From Candidatus Saccharimonadota bacterium (GTDB lineage Bacteria; Patescibacteriota; Saccharimonadia; Saccharimonadales; Saccharimonadaceae), in contig JAFWKB010000033.1 of assembly GCA_017511405.1 (NCBI GenBank), positions 1-13,754 of the forward strand: DNA of 13,754 bases, given 5' to 3'. Both the position numbers and the translations under genes were made by a program. The stretch's first letter is position 1; the number at the start of each line of letters is the position of its first letter. Below are positions 1-7,408 of the stretch, one piece after another. The notes beneath the pieces were generated by a model. That model saw nothing but the letters and a program-made list of their open reading frames with translations, was not told the origin of the DNA and made no database searches.

Positions 1-1332
1 AGAAAGAGACTTGCGGAACAACTTCTCGGAAATGGTTATTCTAAGGCTGATTTTTCTGTGATTAATCAGATTATTGATAACAATACAAGAGTACTTAAGA
101 GCTTCTTCAAGCATGAATACATAGACGATGTTTTAGTGTTGGATTCAAGATGGGGGACCGGAAAAACTACTTCGGTATTAATCGCTATTAACGAAGCTAG
201 TGATGTACCAAGCAATCGTTATATATATGAGTCCGCCTTCAAATATACTTCTGGCTTAAGCGAATTTACGAAGGATTTACTCAGTACTTTATTTGACACG
301 ATGCAAGAGGTGGGGATCAAATTGCCAACTCGTGGCATTATTCGGAATTTGCTAAATAATTATGATCCAGATTTAGTAAAGACGATAGTTAATCTCGTGG
401 CCGGAGAGAAGAATGATTCGTTAACTTCGGACTTAGTCATGAATATCAATGAGAATTATTTAAGGAGTGGAAAGAAAGCCTTTATTTTTGTAATTATAGA
501 TGACTTAGATCGTCTGTTCGGTGACGATTTGCTAAGGGCATTGTCATTTCTATCTATGCTTAGGCGACTTACCTTTGTAAAAATTATAGTTCCGGCCGAT
601 CTTGAACTCATAAAAAAGAGCCTGAAGTCGTGTGGCGTTCCAGATGCCGGATTATTCTTGGATAAATATTTACCTGGTCAATTCTCGGTAAAGATTGCAT
701 CCGGATATGATGTTGCTGAGGCTATATTTAATTCTAGAATGACAAGCAAATATAAAACATTTTCACCGGCAGTTTTTGCAGCCGTCCTTTTCAAGATGAT
801 TGCAAACAAACTGAAGGATTGCACTCTAGACATTGAGAATGATAGAGTTATTTGGCTGACTAATATGCCTGGACAGGAAAAAATCGAGGGGATAGATGGC
901 ATTGCCAAAAGAATAATAACAACAGCACCTGCATACCTGAGAGAAAGAAGTGGTTGGAAGGTTGGTGGTAGATGTGGTAAATATGAATGGGACGCAGTTC
1001 TTGGTGGCGGTCGGAAAAGTCTTAGTGTACGAATTTTTGAAAGTATTCTCTATCAATTAAAATTTGGTCCGAATAAAGAAAAATACGTCAGAGATTCTTT
1101 CTCCATCGACGAGTATAATACTCTTGTTGCATCTTGGATTTTTGCATATGCTAGGATTCACTGGGATGAATACGGCTTTTCAATAAGAGAAGTTCTTGAT
1201 TTATTAAGTTATTTAGACCTAGATATAGATGATTTACCAAAAACCGAAGAAGAGCAATTTGTTTCGGCCTTCAATTGTTTCTTTCCGAACAGAAAACTAA
1301 CTGTATCTCCTCGAAAAACCGCCGAGAGCTAA
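1..1332 (+). CDS. KAP-family P-loop NTPase, 5' end cut off by the window
   Basis: The frame is open back to base 1, so the GTG at 58 is probably internal and the true start lies upstream. Counting from that GTG, a Walker A motif (WGTGKTT) lies at residues 32-38 and a Walker B strand (FIFVIIDDLDR) at 142-152. The D-D-L-D-R form of Walker B is typical of KAP P-loop NTPases. Many KAP proteins carry a transmembrane insert between Walker A and B; no hydrophobic insert is visible here, so this looks like a soluble member. The C-terminal ~200 residues are helical and charged, with no domain I recognise. KAP NTPases recur in defence and mobile loci, but the exact role is unknown. Its TAA overlaps the TAG of the convergent 225-residue gene. 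Codon use is AT-rich, unlike the ligA operon. I am confident of the NTPase call, less so of KAP. Confidence 0.8.
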   Translation, partial: RKRLAEQLLGNGYSKADFSVINQIIDNNTRVLKSFFKHEYIDDVLVLDSRWGTGKTTSVLIAINEASDVPSNRYIYESAFKYTSGLSEFTKDLLSTLFDTMQEVGIKLPTRGIIRNLLNNYDPDLVKTIVNLVAGEKNDSLTSDLVMNINENYLRSGKKAFIFVIIDDLDRLFGDDLLRALSFLSMLRRLTFVKIIVPADLELIKKSLKSCGVPDAGLFLDKYLPGQFSVKIASGYDVAEAIFNSRMTSKYKTFSPAVFAAVLFKMIANKLKDCTLDIENDRVIWLTNMPGQEKIEGIDGIAKRIITTAPAYLRERSGWKVGGRCGKYEWDAVLGGGRKSLSVRIFESILYQLKFGPNKEKYVRDSFSIDEYNTLVASWIFAYARIHWDEYGFSIREVLDLLSYLDLDIDDLPKTEEEQFVSAFNCFFPNRKLTVSPRKTAES

Positions 1333-2006
1333 GCTATGCGAACCTCCTTTAGCTCATTGTAAAAGTTCAGTACATCTTCTATGGTTCTAAATTCTCCTTT
1401 TAGCATCAAATCAAACACTTGTTCTTTTGTTGTCCCCTCAGAGATACTGTCGTCCATATAACGACAGTCGAAGATGGTGGGAACACCGAACGATTGTTTG
1501 GCCTTTTTGAATTTTGCGCTATCTGAACATATTAAATGATTGTTATCGAGAAAAAGCAGATGAATTATATTATCCTCCTGAACACATATAACCCTCATTC
1601 CATCATTGACCGAAAACTCGTGGAATGATTTTTCAAATTCTTCGATAGTTCCTTCTGACACCGCATATTCACGAAGTACCTCTATAATCCTTTCTACTTC
1701 TTTTCCGTTTCCGTTACGAATTGGTTTAAATCTTAAAGATCTCTTCATCTCTTTGGAATCGAGTTGCCCAACTTGTAATTTTGAAATGTCTTTTAGTGTT
1801 GAAATAAATTTTTCCGCCTGATCTCTCGCATTTTCTTTAGATAAGTAGTAATTATTAAAATCACCACTCCTAATGCTTTTCCAACAAAAATAGCCAAAAG
1901 AGAAAACAACCGGCATTTTATTACGGTCGTCATCATACTTGGCTTTCATTATATCTGAAGGCTTTAATACTTTCTTGCTGGTTTTAATGTCTTTCAGCGA
2001 GCGCAT
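1329..2006 (-). CDS. Unknown 225-residue protein, putative partner (toxin?) of the Panacea protein
   Basis: I cannot assign this to a named family. It is soluble, with no signal peptide or membrane helix. An N-terminal segment, VVFSFGYFCWKS, is followed by basic helices. Around residues 136-160 there is a strand pair (MRVICVQEDNIIHLLFLDNNH) of the kind found in small ribonuclease-like or otherwise unassigned toxins; that comparison is from memory only. The gene starts inside the end of the Panacea-domain gene (23-bp overlap, 1984-2006), so the two are very likely translationally coupled. Panacea proteins are known antitoxins for many unrelated toxins, so partner status follows from gene order and not from this sequence. 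The stop codon overlaps that of the convergent KAP gene. It could instead be a second defence component or regulator. Confidence 0.7.
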   Translation of the reverse strand: MRSLKDIKTSKKVLKPSDIMKAKYDDDRNKMPVVFSFGYFCWKSIRSGDFNNYYLSKENARDQAEKFISTLKDISKLQVGQLDSKEMKRSLRFKPIRNGNGKEVERIIEVLREYAVSEGTIEEFEKSFHEFSVNDGMRVICVQEDNIIHLLFLDNNHLICSDSAKFKKAKQSFGVPTIFDCRYMDDSISEGTTKEQVFDLMLKGEFRTIEDVLNFYNELKEVRIA

Positions 2007-2466
2007 TATAATAGCGAAAGATTTCCGAATCGGAAATCTGGTTCTTCTTTGATTTTACTGATTTTTCTTCAATCCTAGCCTTCTTCCACGGATCTTCTTG
2101 GTGCGACATATATTCAAGCGCGTCAGCGTCGTATTTACCGAACAGCTCCCAGATTCTTTCAAGAAATACTTTTAGATCTTTATTATCAGCGATAATTTTT
2201 GGAATTGTTTTTTCTTTTTTTATAGGCTTCCAGCCATGGCTTTCGTATTCTTCATATAAAGATCTAAAAACGGGACCATGCATCCATGCTTCTGGAGATT
2301 CATCAAAAAGCTTATTTTTAATATTATTCTCATCTTCATTGTTTAGCGTTATAAACCACGCATAAGCGTAATATACTAGTTTTTGGGCTCTTTTAGGAGT
2401 GAGTTGTTCTTTTGATAAAAAATATTTCGCAATAGTCTGCGGTGTAATTTCTTTTTTATTATTCAT
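1984..2466 (-). CDS. Panacea-domain (SocA-like, DUF4065) putative antitoxin
   Basis: The 160-residue protein carries the hallmarks of the Panacea / SocA-like family: an early helix LTPKRAQKLVYYAYAWF (residues ~22-38), then LFDESPEAWMHGPVF (~53-67) and LYEEY..HGWKPI. The E-A-W-x-H-G-P-V-F block is the most diagnostic. Panacea domains neutralise diverse toxins in hyperpromiscuous toxin-antitoxin systems; SocA itself acts as a protease adaptor. The start is supported by a strong ribosome binding site (AAGGAGAT at 2474-2467, directly before the ATG). The gene is first in a two-gene unit whose second gene, the 225-residue unknown, overlaps it by 23 bp. No clear DNA-binding extension is seen, so autoregulation cannot be argued. 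AT-rich composition and a position beside a KAP NTPase suggest an acquired defence or maintenance locus. Confidence 0.8.
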   Translation of the reverse strand: MNNKKEITPQTIAKYFLSKEQLTPKRAQKLVYYAYAWFITLNNEDENNIKNKLFDESPEAWMHGPVFRSLYEEYESHGWKPIKKEKTIPKIIADNKDLKVFLERIWELFGKYDADALEYMSHQEDPWKKARIEEKSVKSKKNQISDSEIFRYYNALAERH

Positions 2467-2629
2467 ATCTCCTTCCTTTTTCTCTCATTGTTATAATACC
2501 ATTATTCTGCTTATGTATCTACTATTGTTTTTTGTTCTTTTTATTATATTATACTTGTTTTTTTATGCAAACATTACCTTTTTACTTTTTTATATTATCC
2601 TAATTAGGCCCTTACATCGGTTGCAAGTC

Positions 2630-2657
2630 AAAAAAATGGGAAGCGAATTCACTTCCC
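2630..2657 (-). terminator. Rho-independent terminator of the lemA-ligA operon
   Basis: On the minus strand the sequence reads GGGAAG, an 8-nt loop containing GAATTC, CTTCCC, then ATTTTTTT. The 6-bp stem (2638-2643 with 2652-2657) and the U-tract at 2636-2630 fit an intrinsic terminator for transcription arriving from ligA. About 200 bp remain between it and the Panacea gene, where I see no gene. Confidence 0.8.
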
Positions 2658-2692
2658 GAATAGGCTCTAAAACAAGATTTATATCTGGCTTC

Positions 2693-2785
2693 TTATGCTT
2701 CTGAGAGCTTTCGGATTGTCTCGGTATAATCCCTTTCCAGGTTTTTTACGAACTTATTATGGGCTTTTTTCTTCATATCTTTCAT
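2693..2785 (-). CDS. Possible 30-residue basic small protein downstream of ligA
   Basis: An ATG-initiated frame of 30 codons plus TAA lies between the ligA stop (2809) and the operon terminator (2657). The predicted peptide begins MKDMKKKAHNKF and ends with ETIRKLSEA: highly charged, helical, without hydrophobic segments. It fills the gap neatly (24 bp after ligA, 36 bp before the terminator hairpin). Against it, there is no good Shine-Dalgarno sequence and the length is near what chance allows. It could simply be the ligA 3' untranslated region. Confidence 0.35.
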   Translation of the reverse strand: MKDMKKKAHNKFVKNLERDYTETIRKLSEA

Positions 2786-2808
2786 TATAGAAAAAATGCT
2801 TTCGTAAA

Positions 2809-4815
2809 CTATTCCCCGACAAGTTTCAAGAACTCGCCTTCGTTCATTGTCGGGATGTTGAGAGAGGCGGCCTTTTTGAGCTTAGAGGCGCCGGGCTTTG
2901 CGCCGAGGATGAGGGCGGTCGTGGTTTTCGTAACGGAGCTTGTTACGGTTGCGCCGAGAGCGCGGAGCTTATCTTCCGCTTCTTCCCTTCCGAACTTTTC
3001 CAATGTTCCGGAAATTATATAGCTTTTTCCGGAAAGCGGAGCTTTTGATAAATCGTCAAAAACGGGGTTCATTCCGAGTTCTTTAAGCTCGTCAAGCATT
3101 TTAAGATTATCCTCGTCGGCGAAGAAAGCCAAGATTGACTCCGCAACAACCTCGCCGATGTCAGGAATTTCTAGAAGACTATCTTTTTCCGCATTTCTCA
3201 AATTGTCTATAGTTCCAAATTTGTTCGCAAGGAGAATAGCGGTTTGGGCGCCAACATGACGAATCCCGAGCGCGGTGATAAATTTATTAAGCGGGGGAGT
3301 TTTGGACTTTTCTAGGTTGTCGATTAGTTTTTGGGCGGAGAGCTCGGCGAAACGTTCAAGAGAAGAAATCTTAGCTTTTGTTAAACGATAGAGGTCGGGG
3401 AGAGATTTGACAAGGCCGGAGTCGACGAGGAGGGCGACGTTCTTTTCTCCGAGACCTTCGATGTTGAGCGCGGGTTTAGAAGCATAGTATTCGATACTGC
3501 GTTTCAGGATAAAATCGGAGGTTTCTCCTTTGACACGATAGACAACCTCGCCTTCGGGACGGACAAAAGAAAGGTCGGGATATTGTTCCTTCAAGGCGAG
3601 TTCATAGTTAAACGGTTTTGTTCCTTCGGGACGGAGAGAGGTTAAGACTTCTTTAATTTGAGGGATGATATCGCCGGCTTTATAGACGATTACGGTGTCG
3701 CCGATGCGGACGTCGAGGCGGGCGATTTCGTCGGCATTATGAAGGGAGGCGTGGCGGACGGTCGAGCCAGCAACCTCGACGGGGTCGAGAATTGCAACTG
3801 GCGTCGCAGCACCGGTGCGGCCGATAGAAATTACGATGTCACGAACTTTTGTGGTTGATTCTTCGGCGGGAAACTTGAAGGCGACGGCTCCGCGAGGAGT
3901 TTTTCCGATTATGCCGAGTTTGTCATAAATTGCGCGGTCGTTAATTTTTATCACCATGCCATCAGTGTTAAAAAGAAGGCCTTTGCGATAGTCGTCGAGA
4001 TTTTTGATATAGGTAAACAAATCTTTGAGATTGTTTGCAGGAAAAACACGATCTTCGTTCGAGGTGCGGAAGCCGAGTTCACGGAGCTTCTCATAAGCCT
4101 CGCTGTGGGTCGGGAGATTTGGAGTTACGAGGTCATAGGCGATGAACTTAAGATTCCGAGAAGCAGCGATTTTAGGGTCGAGCTGGCGGATAGTGCCGGC
4201 GGCGAGGTTGCGGGGGTTTGCAAATTCTTTCTCACCCATTTTTCTTTGTTTTTCTTGGATTTCTTCAAAATCTTTTTTAAACAAGATTATTTCTCCGCGA
4301 ACCTCGACGTCGGATTTTTCCGCAATTTTGAGCGGGATGTTTTGGATTGTGCGGACGTTTAGCGTTACGTCTTCACCGATGAGTCCATCTCCGCGAGTTA
4401 CGGCTTGGACAAAAAGGCCGTCTTTATATTTTAAAGCGCAGGCGAGGCCGTCCATTTTAATATCGGTGAAAAATTCTTTGATTCTTCCGCCAGGAATTAA
4501 TTTCTCGTTTCTTGTAATCCAGTCTTTAATTTCTTCTTCAGAAAAAACATCGGCGAGAGAAATCATCCGCTTCTCATGGTGAACTTTCGTGAATTTGTCG
4601 AGCGGTTTTCCGGCGACACGTTGAGTCGGAGAGTCGGGAGTGATTAGCTCGGGAAATTGTTCCTCGAGTTTAGAGAGTTCGTGTTTGAGCGAGTCGGCGG
4701 CGGCTTCGGACATTATCGATTCGTCAAGAACGTGATAATGATAGCGATAATCATTAATTAGTTCGCGAAGTTTTTCGATTCGTGCCGCAGCTTCGGCTTT
4801 GTTAATCGTCTTCAT
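2809..4815 (-). CDS. ligA: NAD-dependent DNA ligase LigA
   Basis: At 668 residues this has the normal length for LigA, which seals nicks in DNA using NAD+ in replication and repair. In order: domain Ia with YHYHVLDES (~25-33); the adenylation domain with active-site Lys120 in DIKMDG; TRGDGLIGEDVT (~140-151) and FANPRNLAAG (~198-207); the OB fold with VAFKFPAEE (~311-319); helix-hairpin-helix repeats (~480-565) with LGIRHVGAQTA and IPDIGEVVAESI; and a C-terminal BRCT domain (~592-668). The stretch where a four-cysteine zinc finger is expected (~405-445) contains no cysteine, although alignment through NIEGLGEKNV is clear. The ATG sits 14 bp inside the end of the upstream membrane-protein gene, implying translational coupling. 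The ligA identity is certain; loss of the zinc finger is a direct observation. Confidence 0.97.
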   Translation of the reverse strand: MKTINKAEAAARIEKLRELINDYRYHYHVLDESIMSEAAADSLKHELSKLEEQFPELITPDSPTQRVAGKPLDKFTKVHHEKRMISLADVFSEEEIKDWITRNEKLIPGGRIKEFFTDIKMDGLACALKYKDGLFVQAVTRGDGLIGEDVTLNVRTIQNIPLKIAEKSDVEVRGEIILFKKDFEEIQEKQRKMGEKEFANPRNLAAGTIRQLDPKIAASRNLKFIAYDLVTPNLPTHSEAYEKLRELGFRTSNEDRVFPANNLKDLFTYIKNLDDYRKGLLFNTDGMVIKINDRAIYDKLGIIGKTPRGAVAFKFPAEESTTKVRDIVISIGRTGAATPVAILDPVEVAGSTVRHASLHNADEIARLDVRIGDTVIVYKAGDIIPQIKEVLTSLRPEGTKPFNYELALKEQYPDLSFVRPEGEVVYRVKGETSDFILKRSIEYYASKPALNIEGLGEKNVALLVDSGLVKSLPDLYRLTKAKISSLERFAELSAQKLIDNLEKSKTPPLNKFITALGIRHVGAQTAILLANKFGTIDNLRNAEKDSLLEIPDIGEVVAESILAFFADEDNLKMLDELKELGMNPVFDDLSKAPLSGKSYIISGTLEKFGREEAEDKLRALGATVTSSVTKTTTALILGAKPGASKLKKAASLNIPTMNEGEFLKLVGE

Positions 4816-5881
4816 GGGCTAGCATCCTCCGATAATATAGGTATAAATAGTTTGTTAGATAAATGATAGTGAAGCAAGTCATAATTTGGAGACAGACAGG
4901 AATGAACGGAACGCCATTAAGCCAAGAAATGTGAGCCTTAAGAAAGAGGTCGATGATTATGAGAGGGAGCATTATGATTGTCCAATAAACCACGATAACG
5001 AAAACTAGGAAGAAAAGACGGATGACAAAACGAATACGGCGACTCGCCATCAAATCGCTTGCGGAGCGGAGAGCGGCGAGAGGATATAAACCCGGAGCGC
5101 TCACGGCAATAAGGGCGATTAGCGTGCTCGAAAGAAGGTAGGTGGTCAGAGTAACAAGAAGACCGGCGAAGATGAAGAAAATCAGCGCATAGAAAGGCAT
5201 CGAGAGGAAGTCGGTTTGGACAGCGGCGGAATAGGCAATGACGAGAACGAAAATCGGGAGAGTTTGGAGACAGGCGACAAAGAAAACAACGAAAGTCGAA
5301 AGGAGCGGAGTAAGAGCATTGTAAAATCCGTCACGAAGGCGAACCTTTTTCCCGGCGAGAAGACGACGGGCGAGATAAATCGTGACAAGCCAAAGAATGA
5401 GGAAGATAATAACGGCAAAGATAATTTGGACCTCCGAAAGACCGGAGGTGAGGCCGCCGGTCGTGATGGTCGAAATCAAGAGAAGCCCGGCGCGGGTAAC
5501 ATTTCCGACCTCGACGCTGCCGCCAGCAAGAGAATCGTTGGTTTCGTCAAGAGTGGACTGAAACTTTACATAGGTTTCCTCGGACATGAGACCGACAAGA
5601 ACAATATTAAAGATAACAGCAAAGATAATAAGCGGAAGAAAAAGTTTCCAGTTTTTGAAAATAAAAATGAAAGTATCCATCGCATGATGGAGAAGGCCGG
5701 GGACGTTGAGCTTTCTCGCATAATCTTCGCGATAGGAACGTTTAAAACTTTGGTGGAGACGGACGCGGGCGCGTTTTTTGTTCCAAATTATCTCGCGGTA
5801 TTTTTGGAAACTTTCCGAAAAAGCGGTTTTGAAAACTCCGGGGGATTGTTTCGGAGTTTTTTTAGAATTTTGTTTTGCCAT
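4802..5881 (-). CDS. Multi-pass integral membrane protein of unknown function
   Basis: The 359-residue protein has a ~65-residue strongly basic N-terminus (KKTPKQ..., RKLNVPGLLHH) followed by about six or seven hydrophobic segments (roughly 72-96, 150-170, 190-215, 225-265, 285-312 and 322-350). It ends with the charged tail RRMLAHEDD. A periplasmic-like loop (~97-145) is rich in Ser, Thr and Gly. I do not recognise a catalytic motif. The gene overlaps htpX upstream by 20 bp and ligA downstream by 14 bp, so it is co-translated with both. Neighbours LemA and the M48 protease are envelope proteins, which suggests an envelope role; that is inference. It could be a lineage-specific conserved membrane protein. 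Confidence 0.85.
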   Translation of the reverse strand: MAKQNSKKTPKQSPGVFKTAFSESFQKYREIIWNKKRARVRLHQSFKRSYREDYARKLNVPGLLHHAMDTFIFIFKNWKLFLPLIIFAVIFNIVLVGLMSEETYVKFQSTLDETNDSLAGGSVEVGNVTRAGLLLISTITTGGLTSGLSEVQIIFAVIIFLILWLVTIYLARRLLAGKKVRLRDGFYNALTPLLSTFVVFFVACLQTLPIFVLVIAYSAAVQTDFLSMPFYALIFFIFAGLLVTLTTYLLSSTLIALIAVSAPGLYPLAALRSASDLMASRRIRFVIRLFFLVFVIVVYWTIIMLPLIIIDLFLKAHISWLNGVPFIPVCLQIMTCFTIIYLTNYLYLYYRRMLAHEDD

Positions 5882-6740
5882 TTTCTAGCCTTTCGATGCG
5901 CTTTTCGAGGGGAGGGTGAGTCGAGAAAAGGCTCGATAAACCTTTTTTCTTGAGCGGATTGGAGATAAACATAGCCTCGGTGGCGGGATTTTGTTGTTTC
6001 ATCGGGCGAGAATGAACCTCGAGCTTTTTAAGCGCAGAAATCATACCTTCGGGATAGCGAGTTAAGAGAACCGCGCTTGAATCGGCAAGGTATTCCCTTT
6101 CGCGAGAAACCGCCATTTGAGCAAGGCTCGCGGCGATTGGAGCGACAATTGAGGTGATGAGAATAATAAAAAATCCAAGAGGACTTGAGTCTTCGTCGTT
6201 GCGACGGCGACCGTAAAAAGTAATTCGCCATCCTATATCGGCAATAAAGCCAACTAGACAAACGAGACCAAAGACAATTGTCGAGACACGGATGTCGTAA
6301 TTTTTAACGTGAGAGATTTCGTGCGCCATTACGGCGGTAAGTTCTTTATCGTTCATAACGTCGAGCAACCCAGTTGTTGCGCAAACGAGGGAATGATTTG
6401 GATCACGACCAGAAGCAAAAGCATTCGGCGCAGGATCGTCAATAATATAGACCTCTGGCATCGGAAGGCCGGCGGTCAGAGAAAGATTTTCCACAATATT
6501 ATAAAGACGCGGATTATCTTTTTTCTCAATTTTTTTAGCGCCAGTCATCGCAACGGCGAGACGACTCGCGAAAAAGTATTGGAATAATGCGTATATGGCC
6601 GCGATGAAGAAAACTTCGAGCGCAATCATATAATCATTATAGGCATAGGCAAAAGCAAAACCAATCGCGGCAATCAAAAGGATGAATCCTAACATAATTA
6701 GAATTGTATTCCTTTTGTTCGCCGCGATGTTTTTGTACAT
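5862..6740 (-). CDS. htpX: HtpX-like M48 family membrane zinc metalloprotease
   Basis: The 292-residue protein has two N-terminal membrane helices (~13-32 and ~38-58), then the M48 catalytic domain. Zinc ligands are visible: HEISH at 140-144 and the third ligand Glu216 in EREYLAD. Further hydrophobic segments lie at ~154-172 and ~188-205. The C-terminal FSTHPPLEKRIERL is characteristic of HtpX. HtpX enzymes degrade damaged or misfolded membrane proteins, with the catalytic domain facing the cytoplasm. The gene begins 15 bp after lemA; lemA-htpX pairs are widespread in bacteria. Its 3' end overlaps the next membrane-protein gene by 20 bp. All key catalytic residues are present. Confidence 0.93.
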   Translation of the reverse strand: MYKNIAANKRNTILIMLGFILLIAAIGFAFAYAYNDYMIALEVFFIAAIYALFQYFFASRLAVAMTGAKKIEKKDNPRLYNIVENLSLTAGLPMPEVYIIDDPAPNAFASGRDPNHSLVCATTGLLDVMNDKELTAVMAHEISHVKNYDIRVSTIVFGLVCLVGFIADIGWRITFYGRRRNDEDSSPLGFFIILITSIVAPIAASLAQMAVSREREYLADSSAVLLTRYPEGMISALKKLEVHSRPMKQQNPATEAMFISNPLKKKGLSSLFSTHPPLEKRIERLENGKTKF

Positions 6741-6755
6741 TTTAGTTCGAGATGA

Positions 6756-7322
6756 TTAGAACTTAACGTCGGGAGCTTTTTCAATTGCGCTGCGTTCAGT
6801 TTCGGCAACCTCGAAATAGTCGCGAGGTTTGAAATGCCCGATTATATTGTTGATTACGTTAGTTGGGAAAGTTTTGATTTTAGTGTTAAGTTCTTTTGCG
6901 CCGGCATTGTAGAAACGGCGGGCAGCTTGAATTTTATCCTCGACGTCTTGGAGTTGCTCTTGGAGTTTTTGAAAATTTGTGTTCGCTTTTAGCTCAGGAT
7001 AAGACTCGGCAATTGCAAAAACACGAGAGAGAGCGTTTGTCATTTCGGTCTCGGCTTTAGCGGCAGACTTAACGGTTTTTGCGCCCATGACCGCAGAGCG
7101 AGCCTCGGTAACGCCCTCGAAAACCTCTTTCTCGTGCTTAGCGTAACCCTTGACCGTTTCGATTACGTTCGGGATTAGGTCGGCGCGATATTTGAGTTGG
7201 ACGGTGATATCAGACCAAGCTTCGTTGACTCGTTCATCGAGGCGGACGAGGCTGTTGTAGGTCGACCAGAGGGCCGCAATCAGCACCAATATAATTAATA
7301 ATACGATGATTAATGGAATCAT
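6756..7322 (-). CDS. lemA: LemA family protein
   Basis: The 188-residue protein has one N-terminal membrane helix (~2-20, IPLIIVLLIILVLIAALW) followed by the LemA helical domain: YNSLVRLDERVNEAWSDI, then KYRADLIPNVIETVKGY, and near the C-terminus YNAGAKELNTKI...FPTNVI. Length and motif order match the family. The ATG is preceded by AAGGAG with 6-nt spacing (+ strand 7329-7334), and a consensus-like promoter lies just upstream, so this is the first gene of the operon lemA-htpX-membrane protein-ligA. LemA proteins have no settled biochemical function; they are membrane-anchored helical bundles commonly linked to HtpX-type proteases. Confidence 0.95.
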   Translation of the reverse strand: MIPLIIVLLIILVLIAALWSTYNSLVRLDERVNEAWSDITVQLKYRADLIPNVIETVKGYAKHEKEVFEGVTEARSAVMGAKTVKSAAKAETEMTNALSRVFAIAESYPELKANTNFQKLQEQLQDVEDKIQAARRFYNAGAKELNTKIKTFPTNVINNIIGHFKPRDYFEVAETERSAIEKAPDVKF

Positions 7323-7346
7323 TATTTTCTCCTTTTATATTTGTAT

Positions 7347-7375
7347 ATTATATATGTTTTTATTTTGTTTTACAA
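7347..7375 (-). promoter_or_regulatory. Sigma70-type promoter of the lemA-htpX-ligA operon
   Basis: On the minus strand TTGTAA (7375-7370), a 17-nt spacer, then TATAAT (7352-7347). The predicted start near 7340 gives an ~18-nt leader containing the AAGGAG site of lemA. Its -35 box overlaps the possible -35 of the divergent promoter, so the two transcription units are back to back. Confidence 0.8.
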
Positions 7376-7399
7376 TAAAGGATTTTCGCATGTTATAAT
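7369..7399 (+). promoter_or_regulatory. Extended -10 promoter of the CmpB-family gene, nearly leaderless
   Basis: TGTTATAAT at 7391-7399 is an extended -10 box. A weak TTTACA (7369-7374) lies 19 nt upstream. The predicted start (~7406) is only ~3 nt before the ATG at 7409 and there is no Shine-Dalgarno sequence, which suggests a leaderless or near-leaderless mRNA. Confidence 0.65.
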
Positions 7400-7408
7400 A
7401 TAAGAATC

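Noticed and set aside
2399..2704. 101-codon plus-strand ORF, hydrophobic
   Set aside because: It is antisense to the start and ribosome binding site of the Panacea gene and then runs through AT-rich intergenic DNA and the operon terminator. The hydrophobicity is what T-rich sequence encodes by chance; there is no ribosome binding site.
4105..4582. Plus-strand ORFs of 85 and 146 codons
   Set aside because: Antisense to conserved LigA domains, with no plausible start signals.
5216..5953. 245-codon plus-strand ORF
   Set aside because: Fully antisense to the membrane-protein and htpX-like genes; its Lys/Glu-rich product is the mirror of their hydrophobic codons.
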